DNA of 52,607 nucleotides from a virus. The translations under genes and the position numbers were made by a program. Below, piece by piece: positions 24,445-33,935 of the stretch. Positions within the stretch are counted from its first letter, which is position 1; each line of letters starts with the position of its first letter. The stretch covers positions 1 to 52,607 of the IMG/VR virus record IMGVR_UViG_3300036861_000357; one strand, 5' to 3'. Below the pieces are notes generated by a model. That model was not told the origin of the DNA, ran no database searches, and saw nothing but the letters and a program-made list of their open reading frames with translations.

Positions 24445-25149
24445 ATGGCAACGATGCCGCCCGTCTACGCCCCCGCCGCACCGCCCGGATTTCGAGGAGC
24501 CTTCACCTTCGGGCCTGGCGGAGTGGCCCAATCGACCGCGAGCGGCCCCACCATTGGGGGTGCCGGAGGTGGTGGGCTCGACATGGGCCTGCTCCAGAGA
24601 CTCCTGCTCCGTCGAGAGGCCGAGCGAGGAGAGGATCGAGCGTCTGCCCAAGCGATGCGGAAGGAGCAGATGATGGCGATGCGCCGCCAGATGTCGGCGG
24701 CAGAGAGCGCTGGGCAGGCGGGCAAGGCCGAGGCCCTGAAGGCGGGCATGGGGCTGCGCGGGGGGAGGCCGGTCTTCACCCAGACGGTCGGTGGCGCGGG
24801 GATGGCACCGGGACGAATCCGCGCGAGCCAGTGGCAGCCGGGATCCGACTTCGCTGGGTACGAGGAAGATCTCGGCACCGGACCTGCCGCCGCGCACTTC
24901 ATTCCGCCGAATTTCGCTGGGCTCTCCCGAGCGTCGAGCGAGTTCGGGGCACCGAACCAGGGACCGGCCGGCAGCTACGCCAGTCCGGCCTACTCGGCAG
25001 CGGGACCGCTCTCGAACGCGGCCGGAGGTGCTCCGCTGGTGGCCCGCGCCGAACGTAGCAACATGGACATCAACGCACGCGAGCAGCAGAGGCAGGAGCA
25101 GCAGCGGGCGCTCCTTGCCATGCTCGGCGCTGGCCCACGCTACTACTGA
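24445..25149 (+). CDS. internal virion protein candidate
   Basis: 234 residues after AGGAGG. The N-terminus is Gly/Pro-rich; residues about 48-100 form a charged helix rich in Met, Arg and Gln (MRKEQMMAMRRQM). The C-terminus is a Gln/Arg helix. It is co-transcribed with the neighbouring virion proteins. No domain is recognised. Confidence 0.55.
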   Translation: MATMPPVYAPAAPPGFRGAFTFGPGGVAQSTASGPTIGGAGGGGLDMGLLQRLLLRREAERGEDRASAQAMRKEQMMAMRRQMSAAESAGQAGKAEALKAGMGLRGGRPVFTQTVGGAGMAPGRIRASQWQPGSDFAGYEEDLGTGPAAAHFIPPNFAGLSRASSEFGAPNQGPAGSYASPAYSAAGPLSNAAGGAPLVARAERSNMDINAREQQRQEQQRALLAMLGAGPRYY

Positions 25150-25160
25150 GGAGGTGAGGG

Positions 25161-26270
25161 ATGGGCTTCTTCAGCTTCCTGCCGCCGCCGATGCTGCGCC
25201 GAGGTGTGCCGGCACCGGAGGAGGAGCTTCCCACTCCTCGCCCGATCCACACCATGCCCAACTTCCCGATCGTGCCCCCTACCCAAGGGTGGAGCACGAA
25301 CTGGCCGGGGAGCGACGTCATCCCCTATGACATAACTGAGGAGGCGATGGCGCTGGCCCAGCGCACGCCGGCCACCCACCCGGTTCCTTCCACGGTGGGA
25401 ACCGGGCCGGGGATGACGTTCGGGACCGCGCAGGCCCCGCAGCTTCGTGCGGCCACACCAGCGCCGGTGGGGTTCCGTGGTGCGGGGTCCTCGGCCGGCT
25501 GGACTCCTGCGCCGGGCGCCCCTGAGTCGAGCTTCGGCGGCCACATGCGCGCCTTGCCCGGAGCGGTCCTCGAAACCCTGAAGGGCTACGGTGGTGGGAT
25601 CGCCCGCGCGCTCGGCGCCTTCCCCACCCAGGGGATCTTCAGCGCCTCGATGCAGGGGAGTCCGGAGCCGGCTCCTGGGATCCTCCCTGTTGCCCGAGCG
25701 GACACGCGGCCCGCCAACCCGAACGAGGCCGCGCACAAGCAGGCGCGCAGGGAGCCCACCGCCGCCGCCCAGCCCACGGTTCCTTTCCAGCCCCCAGCGG
25801 AAGGGGAGAAGAGGGTGGCACCTTCCCCCGAGCAGGACCCGCGCAACGTCGGCAAGCGCCCGGGAGAAAGGGGCTACGTCTACACCAACCTCGACCTCGA
25901 CCGGGTTCGCAGGGAGGGACCTTCGCGCGGGGGGTTCGGGACCTTCACCACCAACGACCCTGAGGAGCGGCTCTTCGGCCAGGCCATGCGGATCGCGGAG
26001 GCGCGGGGCAAGGCGCTCGAAGAAGACCCGATGGGTATCAAGGCGTACCGGGCGAGGAAGGAGGTCGAGGAGGAGTTCGGGAGCCGAGTCGATCGCCAGG
26101 TGCTCGAACAGAAGAACCAGATCGAGGCCCACGCCGAGGCCCAGATCGAGCGCGCACGCCGCGATCCGAATCTCTCTCCGGAGCAGCGTGATGATACCGT
26201 CGCCCGCATCAAGGAGTGGAGGGATCAGCGCATCAGCGCGATCGACCCGCGTTACAAGCCGGTCTTATAA
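25161..26270 (+). CDS. internal virion protein candidate
   Basis: 369 residues after GAGGAGG. The first 230 residues are Pro/Ala/Gly-rich with few predicted secondary structures. Residues about 250-365 form a charged helical domain (EEEFGSRVDRQVLEQKNQIEA). It lies immediately before the 2287-residue protein. It is a plausible member of the ejected core; no enzymatic motif is seen. Confidence 0.55.
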   Translation: MGFFSFLPPPMLRRGVPAPEEELPTPRPIHTMPNFPIVPPTQGWSTNWPGSDVIPYDITEEAMALAQRTPATHPVPSTVGTGPGMTFGTAQAPQLRAATPAPVGFRGAGSSAGWTPAPGAPESSFGGHMRALPGAVLETLKGYGGGIARALGAFPTQGIFSASMQGSPEPAPGILPVARADTRPANPNEAAHKQARREPTAAAQPTVPFQPPAEGEKRVAPSPEQDPRNVGKRPGERGYVYTNLDLDRVRREGPSRGGFGTFTTNDPEERLFGQAMRIAEARGKALEEDPMGIKAYRARKEVEEEFGSRVDRQVLEQKNQIEAHAEAQIERARRDPNLSPEQRDDTVARIKEWRDQRISAIDPRYKPVL

Positions 26271-26279
26271 GGGGACTAC

Positions 26280-29200
26280 GTGGCCCTCCGCCTCCCCACC
26301 TATGACGAGTTCTTGGGTCGGATGCCAAGCGAGGGTGGGCGCGCGCCCGAGCCCCATGGGGGTGTGGGGCGGCGGCCGGCGCTCGATCTCCCGAGCTACG
26401 AGAGCTTCACAGCGGGGTTCGGACCCCCCGAGCCCGCCAGCCCCGGGTTCTTCGCCAAGGCCGGTCAGGCCCTCGGCCGCGCGCGTGAGGTCATCCGTCG
26501 AGCACCAGCCATCGCGGGCTACTACTACGCGGGTCAGATGCCTGGGCAGGAAGGGTTCGCGGGTCGCGCTCTCACCGCTCCAGAGGAGGAGTTCGAGCCC
26601 TCCCAGATCCGAGAACTGATCTCCCCGCCCGAGCAGCCGGCCACCTCCATCCCCGGGGCCATCGCGCGCGGGGTGGCCGGGGAGGTCGGCACCATCCTGG
26701 CCGACCCAGAGCAACTCGCGATCCTCGCCGGGCTCCGTGGACTCGGTGGGGCCGCCACCCGCGCGCGAGCCGCTGTCACCGCAGCCCCAACTGTTGAGGC
26801 CGCCGCCGCCGCTGCTTCCCGTGCGCGAGCACTCGCGGCTCTCCAGCGTGGGGTCTCGGCTGGCTTCGCCGCGGAGATGCTCCCCGGCGCGGCGGAGGGA
26901 GTCGCGGAGGCCGGGCGCCGGTACATGGAGGGGGGCCTCACTCCGGAGACGGCGGAGGCTGCGACCCAGGCCGCCCTCGGGACGCTCTTCACCCTCGGGG
27001 CCGGGCTCCATGCGGTGGGGCCGACGCCGGCCGCCGCCAGGGTGCCCTCGCCGGCCGAGGTCCAAGGACTCTTCGCGCACGAGAGGCCGATCGGCCCGGA
27101 GTTCTCCTACGGCGAGGCCCCGATCGGCCCCGTCCCTGAGTCCCCGGTGCCCATCGGCCCGATGGGTCCCTATCCCGAGCCAATCGGTCCCATTGGGGAG
27201 GCCCCTCGCCCCCTCGGCCCCGAGCCCCTCCCCGCTCCGCGCCCGGACCGAGACTTCATCACCGACTACCGGCCGGAGCGGATCTTCCGCGCGCCTGAGC
27301 AACCCTTCCTCCTCCCAGACGTCGAGCCCTACCCGATCACCCCGTCATGGCGGACTGGCCTCGTCACCGAAGCCGCTCCACCCCCTCCGGCCCCGGGGCT
27401 CGAAGCCCAGTTCGGGCAAGCGCTCCGGGCGCCTCGTCAGGTTGGGAGGGAGGCGACCTTCGAACTCCTCCAGGGGCCGCCGATCCCGGAGCCGCCCCCG
27501 GCCCCGTCCATGGCCCCTCCTCCGCTGGCGGCGCCACCCTCGCAGGTTCCGCTCCTGCCGGATCTCCGTCCCGTGCCAACAAGAGCATTGGAGCCGCCGC
27601 CCGCTCCGCGCGGACCCGCTCCCGCAGCAGGGCCGGTCGCGGGGCAGCACCGACTCCCCTACGACCAGATCGAGACCATGGTGGACGAGAGCGTTCCGGC
27701 AGCCGAGGCTGCGCTGCGCCGGCCCGGTGGGGAACAGGGAGGGATCGCGCGCGATGCCACTGGAGCGGTGGTCAACATGCTCGCACCGGGAATGCACCCG
27801 GCCAAGGTTGAGTTCGGCCTGGAAGGTCTGAAGGAAGGACCAAAGAAGATCGCCGACGCTCTCCACAGGGATAAGGACAACCCGCTCTACCTACGCGCGC
27901 GCGAGGCCATGCGAACCTCCATCGAGGATAGGGTGGATCTCGAAGCCCGTTACCGCGGGGAAGCGTACGAGGCACCGGGCGCGGTGGACACGAGCTTCAA
28001 CCCCGAGGAGTTCGAGCCCGCTGCCCAGGCCGCGACCACCGCCCCCGCTCCCAGGGTGCCCTACGACTTCCCACTGGAGCGTGTCCCGGAGGTGCAGCAG
28101 GTCGCGGCTCGGGAAGCAGCGCGCGGCCTCGCTCGGGAGTTCGCCGAAACGGGCAAGCTCGACGACGCCGCCCTCGACGCGCGGTTGCCCGAGAATCTCA
28201 AGGCGCACCGCGAGGCGATCAAAAGCCACGTGGTGCAGGAGGCCTCGGCGCTCATCCAGGGGCGGGACTTCGTCGAGGCCCTGCGCGAGCGGCACGGGGA
28301 AGCGGGGCCGGATGGGGTGTCGGTCGTGGCTCCGGGGGCGGCGCGAAGCGGCCTTCCCGAATGGGTCCACGGGATGCCGGATTCATACGACATCGTCCAG
28401 CGCGCGGGCGGGAAGATCGTGGGCGGCGCCGAGGTGCGCGGCAACACGCTGGTGATGATCTCGGGTGGGCGTGCGCTCGACTCCCCCGTCAGCATCCGGC
28501 CGGTCTACGAGGCGCTTGACAAGGCCGGGGTCCGCCGCAATGATATCCTCACCGTTTTAGGGGCCGAGGCCAGGGCCACCCGACGCGCCGCCCCGAGGGA
28601 GGAAGTAGATGTCAGCCGCAAGCCCCGTCCCGAGCCCCCAGCCGCAGCCGCTCCCGAACTTCCTCGACCGGCTGAAGGCCCGCGCCCAGGACCAGAGCCT
28701 CCACCCGCTGCTGCGGCAGGAGTTCCTGCGGAGGGTCGAGGCGCTGGAGAAGAGCCTCGCGCCGTCGCCCAGCCAACGCCCACAGCCCCCGCTCCCGAAG
28801 TCGAACGGCCGGTAGTCAAAGAGGTCGCACCTCGGCCACCGGAGGCCGCGAAGCCGGAAGCCGCCGCACCACCACCTGCCCCACCCAGCGAAGTACCTCC
28901 GGAGGCTGAGCCCCCTGCCGTGGTCTCCTTCGGCAAGCCCGCCACCTATCAGGGCCGCAAGCGCATCGAGGTCAAGCCCCCCTTCGAGTCTCCCAAGCGC
29001 TTTGCGATCGAACAAGACGCGAAGGGTGCCAAGACCTACTCCGTCGTTAGTGAGGAGACCTCCGGCGCCACTGGGGAGAAGTCTCGCACCGTCCACGCCA
29101 GTGGGTTGACGCTCAACGAGGCCAAGCGCCGTGCGCCGGAGTTCGTAGGGGAGGCGCCGGAGGTGGTGCCTGGCTGGACTCGAAGCGACGTTCTCACTGC

Positions 29201-32200
29201 GCTCGAACTCGCAGACGAGGCCAAGCTCGCGGACGAGACTGGACTGGCCCCCGCCGCGGTTCGACGCGCCCTCGACGACCTCCGGCGCGGGAGCATGACC
29301 ACGGATGCGGAGACGGTCCAGGGAGCCATCACCCGGGGGGTGGAGGCGGAGCGGGCTGCCACCTCCGCCGAGATCGACCGCATCGCCGAGGGACGTCCCC
29401 CGAGCGAGGCGTTCGCGTGGCTCGACCAGCAGGCCGACCCGGCCCTCGATCACCTGAAGAAGCTCGCGGAGACCACTCGCAAGGCTGGGCTAGGGAGGGG
29501 GCAGGCTGGGATGGGGCTCGATCCAACTCTTGTTGGGGACGCCCTCCAGGACATCGTGCGCGGGCTCGGGCGCCGGCTGAAGGAACTACGCCCCTCGGCC
29601 GCGCTCGTGGACCGATTCGAGGCACTGAAGGAGGAGGCGTTCGGCAAGGCGACGGGGAAGCCTGGTGAGGCCACTGCGGCGCTCGATCCTGCTCGGATCA
29701 TCCGTGAGGCGCAGGAGCGTGCGGACATCCGCAAGCTGGAGGGGGAGGCCCGGGATCGGGCGATCGCGGACGACATTGGGCGCCAGATAGTGGAGGCCAC
29801 CCTCCACGAGGCGGCACACGGGCCGGAGGGCGGGCATGGACCTCGCTTCGACCAGCGTGTCGAGGATCTTCGCTCCGCGCTCGGAGGGAGGGACTTCGAG
29901 GCGGCGGTGAAGAACGCGAGGGAGAAGCTCCTTCAGCGAGCGCGAGTATCACGAGCAGGAGGCTCCCCACCGGAAAACGCGCCAACGTTCGACCTTGCTG
30001 TCTGGGCTTGGCGTACTGGTTTGTGGAACGAGATTCTGGGACTGCGGCGACAAGGGATGGCAAAGTCGGAGGTCACGGAGACTCTCGCGAGTAAGGTTCC
30101 CTGGCGAGACAAGGGCCGCATCACTGACCTTGTGCCTCTTGTCGATATATGGGCGGCTCCCAAGGACGAGTGGGTGGCCGCTTATGACGTCAAGTATGGT
30201 AAGGGGTCCCCGGGTGTAATCGCCTCCATGGGCGCCGACCCCACCGTCATGCGAGACCTCTCCCTGGTTGGTGCTCGCTGGATCCGCGACGGAGTGCGTG
30301 ACGTTGCCTCCTTCACCGGCCGCCTCGTAGCGGAGTTCGGCCAAGGTGTGACCCGGATCGCCCGGACGGTGTGGGACTCCGCGATGGCCCTCCTGCGCCG
30401 AGGTCGCGCCGAGGAAGCCGCTACTCCACCCCCCACACAAGCTCCCGCGCAGGCACAGGCCCTCGGTGGGGCAACCCGTCCCACTGGCGCCGAGGTGGTT
30501 CCTCCTGTCCTCGGCGGACCTTCTCAGCCTCGGCCTGCGCGGGGGACCAAGCCCGCCCCGGCCTACACCCCCCGCCCCGCTGGCTCCGCCGTCCCCATCC
30601 CACCCGAGGTCGAGGCCCGCAAAGCGGCCGAGGCGGCAATGAAGACCACCCCTCCGCCCGCCGAGGGGAAGCCTAGCGCGGAGCCGGCGAAGGGCGAGGT
30701 CGAAGCGGACATCAACGTAGAGAGGATCTCGCCCGAGGAACGGGTGCAGCAGATCGTCGGGCGGATCGTGGGGGCCGCGCCTGGTTACTTCGGCCGAGGG
30801 GAAGCCGGTGCTCGCGGCCCCGTCCGCCCGTGGGCGGAGGTCCGAGTCGAGGCCGTCAAGCAGGGCTTCACCGATTCCGAGATCAAGCGGGCGTTCAAGA
30901 ACAAGGGCGGGATGCTCTCTGACGTCGAACTCGAAGGGGCCAAGATCGCCGCCGACGAGATCACGAAGAAGGCAGCCAACCTATTCGAGGAGGCGGAGCG
31001 GCTCCGAAAGGAAGGGAAGACGGGAGCAGCGGAGGACAACGACGTCTTGTACGGGGCAGAGGTCGCGCGGCTGATGGCTCTCCAGTACGCGATGATCGGA
31101 GCCAAGAGCGAGGCCGCACGGACCCTTGCCCTGGCCCGAAAGCTCGGAGAGGGCCTCGACCCAATGGAGCGCGCCTTTCAGAAGTGGTTGAAATCCAACC
31201 GCCTTCTCGATCCCAAGGTGCAGCGCGAGTTCTACAAAGCCTTCAAGAAGAAGGACGCTAAGACCCTCAACGATCTCCGCCGCCGGTACGCGGACGCGAC
31301 GTGGATGCAGAAGATCGTTGAGGGCTGGAAGGCCGGGATACTGAGCGCAATCCCGACCCAGGTGGTTAACTTCGCGTCGAACGCTGGAAAGATCACGGTC
31401 ATGGAGCCGGTCGAGGCCGAGATAATGGGGATGCTCGACTTCCTCCGCAGCAAGCCCGAGGCCGAGCGCAACGCCTTCAATGGGGAAGGACTGGCGATGT
31501 GGAAGGGTGCTCGCCACGCCCTCTACTACGCCCTACATGGGAGGGAGGAGAAGGGATACGCGGGGCTCTTCCCAGGGATGAAGGAGATATTCACCCTCAA
31601 ATACGAAGAGTCCCAAGGGCGCCGGCTACTGGAGCGCGGAGCCGAAGGGGCCAGCGAGTTCGAGAAGATCGGCGGGGCAATCGCAGGGAAGAAAGGAGAG
31701 GCAGCGAGGATTCCGTTCCACCTCCTCAACCTCGCCGACGCTTTCTGGAAGGAGATCGCGGGCAGCCAGGAACTCTACCGGCAAGCCTACCGCGATGGTC
31801 GCCGTCAGGGCTACGCCGGTCCCCGCCTTGAATCCCATATCCGCGACTACACTGCGAAGTACGCGGACGGCACTCTTCCCAATATTGATGAGATCCAGGC
31901 CAGGGTGAGCACTGCCCGGGTCCGCAACACGTGGCAGCAGCAGCTTGGTCCGGTGGGGAGATCGGTGCAGCAGTTCGAGCGGGCGCACCCTTTCTTCTCC
32001 TTCATCATGCCCTTCGTCAAGACCCCCTTCAACATCGGGCTCGACATCCTCCGACACACACCCTTCGGGATCGTCGAAGCAGTGTGGCGGCAGGCTCAGC
32101 CGGAGTGGTTCCGCAAGAACTTCGGCAAGAAGGTTCCCCTCCCGGCCGAGCTATTCGAGAAGCGTCTGGCAGAGGGGATCTTTGGGACCAGCGTCGCCGC

Positions 32201-33143
32201 TGCGATCTACTTCACCGCGAAGGACGGTGGGCTCGATTTCACCGGAGGTGGGCCGGCCGACCCGAAGAAGAGGCAGAATCTCATCGACACCGGCTGGCAG
32301 CCTTACTCGATCAAGTGGGGGAACCGTTACATCTCCTACCAGCGGCTTGAACCGCTCTCCTCAATCATCGGGATGGCAGCGGACGCTAGAGAGCTTAAGG
32401 ACGTCCGCACCGCCAACGACGCCGTTATGAAGATGGGGAGCCTCATCGGGGAGAACCTCACTAACAAGACCTTCCTAGCCGGCCTCGAAGGCTTCACCTC
32501 CGCCCTCCACGACCCAGTCCAGTACGGCAAGGGGTTCGTGAAGCAGCTTGAGGGGAGCGTCGTCCCCGCGATCGTCGGTAGGGCCGCCCAGGCCGCGGAC
32601 GCTACTGTCCGAGAGACCGAACCCTTCCGGACCACCTACGGGGTGCCAGAGCCTATTGCCGCCCGCATCCCAGGGCTGAGCCGCACGCTGCCGGCGAAGC
32701 GCACCCCAACCGGAGAGGAGAGAGTTCGCCATACTTCGGCCGCAGAGAGGTTCCTCTCCCCCTTCCCAATCACCCAGGAAGAGGAGGGTCCGAGCGCGGA
32801 TCTCCAGAGAGAATTCGCCAAGCTCGACTTCATCCCCGATCAGCCGCGGAAGTCCGTCAGTCTCCCCGGCGGAGCCAAGATCGACCTCACCGAGAAGGAG
32901 TACGAGATCCTTCGGGCCTCGAACCTCGAAGCCTCCTGGTGGGCGGCCAGGCTCATCCGGTCCCGGTACTACGAGGCCCTCGACCCCGACGACCAGGTCG
33001 AGGCACTCCGCAAGATATACTCAGACGCCCGGCGGATCACGCGCTCGAAGCTCTATCGGGACCGGGAGTTCAGGCAGAGGGCGGCCAAGGTCGCTCGGGC
33101 GTACCGGGAAGAGATTGCTCAGCTTCGACGCCGGGAGGTTTGA
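26280..33143 (+). CDS. giant internal virion protein with HEAAH zinc-protease motif
   Basis: 2287 residues from GTG 26280. Order: helical, Ala-rich N-terminus; PIGP-type repeats near 269-320; Pro-rich linkers; a mixed domain near 455-765; another Pro/Ala linker (about 775-860); a zinc-protease-like segment with HEAAH at 1176-1180 and GHG at 1185-1187; a short less GC-rich insert near 1222-1337; and a long helical C-terminal domain (about 1480-2287) of the large-polyvalent-protein type. Such giants are packaged in the head or tail and ejected to breach the wall or protect DNA. The peptidase activity is inferred from the motif. Confidence 0.75.
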   Translation: MALRLPTYDEFLGRMPSEGGRAPEPHGGVGRRPALDLPSYESFTAGFGPPEPASPGFFAKAGQALGRAREVIRRAPAIAGYYYAGQMPGQEGFAGRALTAPEEEFEPSQIRELISPPEQPATSIPGAIARGVAGEVGTILADPEQLAILAGLRGLGGAATRARAAVTAAPTVEAAAAAASRARALAALQRGVSAGFAAEMLPGAAEGVAEAGRRYMEGGLTPETAEAATQAALGTLFTLGAGLHAVGPTPAAARVPSPAEVQGLFAHERPIGPEFSYGEAPIGPVPESPVPIGPMGPYPEPIGPIGEAPRPLGPEPLPAPRPDRDFITDYRPERIFRAPEQPFLLPDVEPYPITPSWRTGLVTEAAPPPPAPGLEAQFGQALRAPRQVGREATFELLQGPPIPEPPPAPSMAPPPLAAPPSQVPLLPDLRPVPTRALEPPPAPRGPAPAAGPVAGQHRLPYDQIETMVDESVPAAEAALRRPGGEQGGIARDATGAVVNMLAPGMHPAKVEFGLEGLKEGPKKIADALHRDKDNPLYLRAREAMRTSIEDRVDLEARYRGEAYEAPGAVDTSFNPEEFEPAAQAATTAPAPRVPYDFPLERVPEVQQVAAREAARGLAREFAETGKLDDAALDARLPENLKAHREAIKSHVVQEASALIQGRDFVEALRERHGEAGPDGVSVVAPGAARSGLPEWVHGMPDSYDIVQRAGGKIVGGAEVRGNTLVMISGGRALDSPVSIRPVYEALDKAGVRRNDILTVLGAEARATRRAAPREEVDVSRKPRPEPPAAAAPELPRPAEGPRPGPEPPPAAAAGVPAEGRGAGEEPRAVAQPTPTAPAPEVERPVVKEVAPRPPEAAKPEAAAPPPAPPSEVPPEAEPPAVVSFGKPATYQGRKRIEVKPPFESPKRFAIEQDAKGAKTYSVVSEETSGATGEKSRTVHASGLTLNEAKRRAPEFVGEAPEVVPGWTRSDVLTALELADEAKLADETGLAPAAVRRALDDLRRGSMTTDAETVQGAITRGVEAERAATSAEIDRIAEGRPPSEAFAWLDQQADPALDHLKKLAETTRKAGLGRGQAGMGLDPTLVGDALQDIVRGLGRRLKELRPSAALVDRFEALKEEAFGKATGKPGEATAALDPARIIREAQERADIRKLEGEARDRAIADDIGRQIVEATLHEAAHGPEGGHGPRFDQRVEDLRSALGGRDFEAAVKNAREKLLQRARVSRAGGSPPENAPTFDLAVWAWRTGLWNEILGLRRQGMAKSEVTETLASKVPWRDKGRITDLVPLVDIWAAPKDEWVAAYDVKYGKGSPGVIASMGADPTVMRDLSLVGARWIRDGVRDVASFTGRLVAEFGQGVTRIARTVWDSAMALLRRGRAEEAATPPPTQAPAQAQALGGATRPTGAEVVPPVLGGPSQPRPARGTKPAPAYTPRPAGSAVPIPPEVEARKAAEAAMKTTPPPAEGKPSAEPAKGEVEADINVERISPEERVQQIVGRIVGAAPGYFGRGEAGARGPVRPWAEVRVEAVKQGFTDSEIKRAFKNKGGMLSDVELEGAKIAADEITKKAANLFEEAERLRKEGKTGAAEDNDVLYGAEVARLMALQYAMIGAKSEAARTLALARKLGEGLDPMERAFQKWLKSNRLLDPKVQREFYKAFKKKDAKTLNDLRRRYADATWMQKIVEGWKAGILSAIPTQVVNFASNAGKITVMEPVEAEIMGMLDFLRSKPEAERNAFNGEGLAMWKGARHALYYALHGREEKGYAGLFPGMKEIFTLKYEESQGRRLLERGAEGASEFEKIGGAIAGKKGEAARIPFHLLNLADAFWKEIAGSQELYRQAYRDGRRQGYAGPRLESHIRDYTAKYADGTLPNIDEIQARVSTARVRNTWQQQLGPVGRSVQQFERAHPFFSFIMPFVKTPFNIGLDILRHTPFGIVEAVWRQAQPEWFRKNFGKKVPLPAELFEKRLAEGIFGTSVAAAIYFTAKDGGLDFTGGGPADPKKRQNLIDTGWQPYSIKWGNRYISYQRLEPLSSIIGMAADARELKDVRTANDAVMKMGSLIGENLTNKTFLAGLEGFTSALHDPVQYGKGFVKQLEGSVVPAIVGRAAQAADATVRETEPFRTTYGVPEPIAARIPGLSRTLPAKRTPTGEERVRHTSAAERFLSPFPITQEEEGPSADLQREFAKLDFIPDQPRKSVSLPGGAKIDLTEKEYEILRASNLEASWWAARLIRSRYYEALDPDDQVEALRKIYSDARRITRSKLYRDREFRQRAAKVARAYREEIAQLRRREV
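28609..28815 (+). CDS. small helical protein nested inside the giant virion gene
   Basis: 68 residues in the +1 frame of 26280-33143. GGAGG (28598-28602) lies six bases before ATG 28609. The product has a well-formed amphipathic helix (NFLDRLKARAQDQSLHPLL), whereas the host frame here is a low-complexity Pro/Ala linker. That contrast suggests overprinting. A TTGACA hexamer at 28516-28521 lies upstream but lacks a good -10. Translation is inferred. Confidence 0.45.
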   Translation: MSAASPVPSPQPQPLPNFLDRLKARAQDQSLHPLLRQEFLRRVEALEKSLAPSPSQRPQPPLPKSNGR

Positions 33144-33611
33144 GTGACAACCCGTCGACGACATCCGATCCCGGCTTCTAATTTCCGGGCTCTCATCGCT
33201 GGGTTGCCGGATGAGATGCAGCGTCCCCTCGGGCGCTTCGCGGAAGCCCTAGAGAAGTTCGCTCGTAATGTCCTCGACATGCACGACAGCGAGCCGGGGC
33301 CGCACGCGAGCACCCACGCCCCGAACACACTGGACGACCCGCTCGCGACGGCGGCACCGTCCAACGACGTGGACGGGGATGCGCCGCTCGCTGGCAGCCT
33401 CGGGACTCTCCTCCGCTCCGACGCCAAGATGCGGCTCGGGATCACCACTACCAAGGGGGACTTGATCGTCCGCTCCACGAAAAACGATCGACTCGCAGTC
33501 GGGGTGAACGGAGAGGTGCTCACCGCAGACTCTACCCAGGCTTCTGGGGTGAAGTGGGCGGCGGTGGCTGCGGGTGATCTGGACGCGCAACTCATGGCGA
33601 TAATGCTCTGA
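33144..33611 (+). CDS. tail-fibre-like protein
   Basis: 155 residues from GTG 33144 after GGGAGG. The C-terminal third carries the phage-fibre signature KGDLIVRSTKNDRLAVGVNGE followed by VLTADSTQASGVKWAA, a common beta-strand block in tail fibres. The N-terminal half is helical and could attach to the tail. It is short for a full fibre, so it may be an adaptor or tip. Confidence 0.65.
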   Translation: MTTRRRHPIPASNFRALIAGLPDEMQRPLGRFAEALEKFARNVLDMHDSEPGPHASTHAPNTLDDPLATAAPSNDVDGDAPLAGSLGTLLRSDAKMRLGITTTKGDLIVRSTKNDRLAVGVNGEVLTADSTQASGVKWAAVAAGDLDAQLMAIML

Positions 33612-33614
33612 GCC

Positions 33615-33935
33615 ATGCACACCGCGCTAGCCATCGCAGACGGTCAACTCCCTGCGGCCAAGGGCACCCTCTACACAGTCCCGGCCGCGACCATCGTCGT
33701 AATCACCAGCTTCTCCCTCGCCCACGCTGGGGCAGCGGATCGGACCGTGAACCTGTACGTGAACCGCTCAGGGACCTCGCGTAGGATCATCGGGAAGGAC
33801 CGGACCCTGGCGGTGGGGGAGTCGATCGAGAAGGACAAGACTTCGATCGTCCTAGAAACGGGGGACCTGATTGAAGGGGATGCTTCAGCCGCAAGCGAAA
33901 TCGACTATGTCTTCAGTGGCTTCAAGAGCACGTAG
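33615..33935 (+). CDS. beta-sandwich virion protein, decoration- or fibre-like
   Basis: 106 residues. The pattern LPAAKGTLYTVPAAT, then AGAADRTVNLYVNRSG and a final GDLIEGDASAASEIDYVFSG is a recurrent small phage structural domain of unknown fold detail. It probably decorates the capsid or fibre. The next gene starts inside its last 29 bases. Confidence 0.65.
   Translation: MHTALAIADGQLPAAKGTLYTVPAATIVVITSFSLAHAGAADRTVNLYVNRSGTSRRIIGKDRTLAVGESIEKDKTSIVLETGDLIEGDASAASEIDYVFSGFKST

Noticed and set aside
28516-28546. TTGACA inside the giant gene upstream of the nested ORF
   Set aside because: The -10 region (GATATC-like) is poorly matched and spaced; not listed as a promoter.
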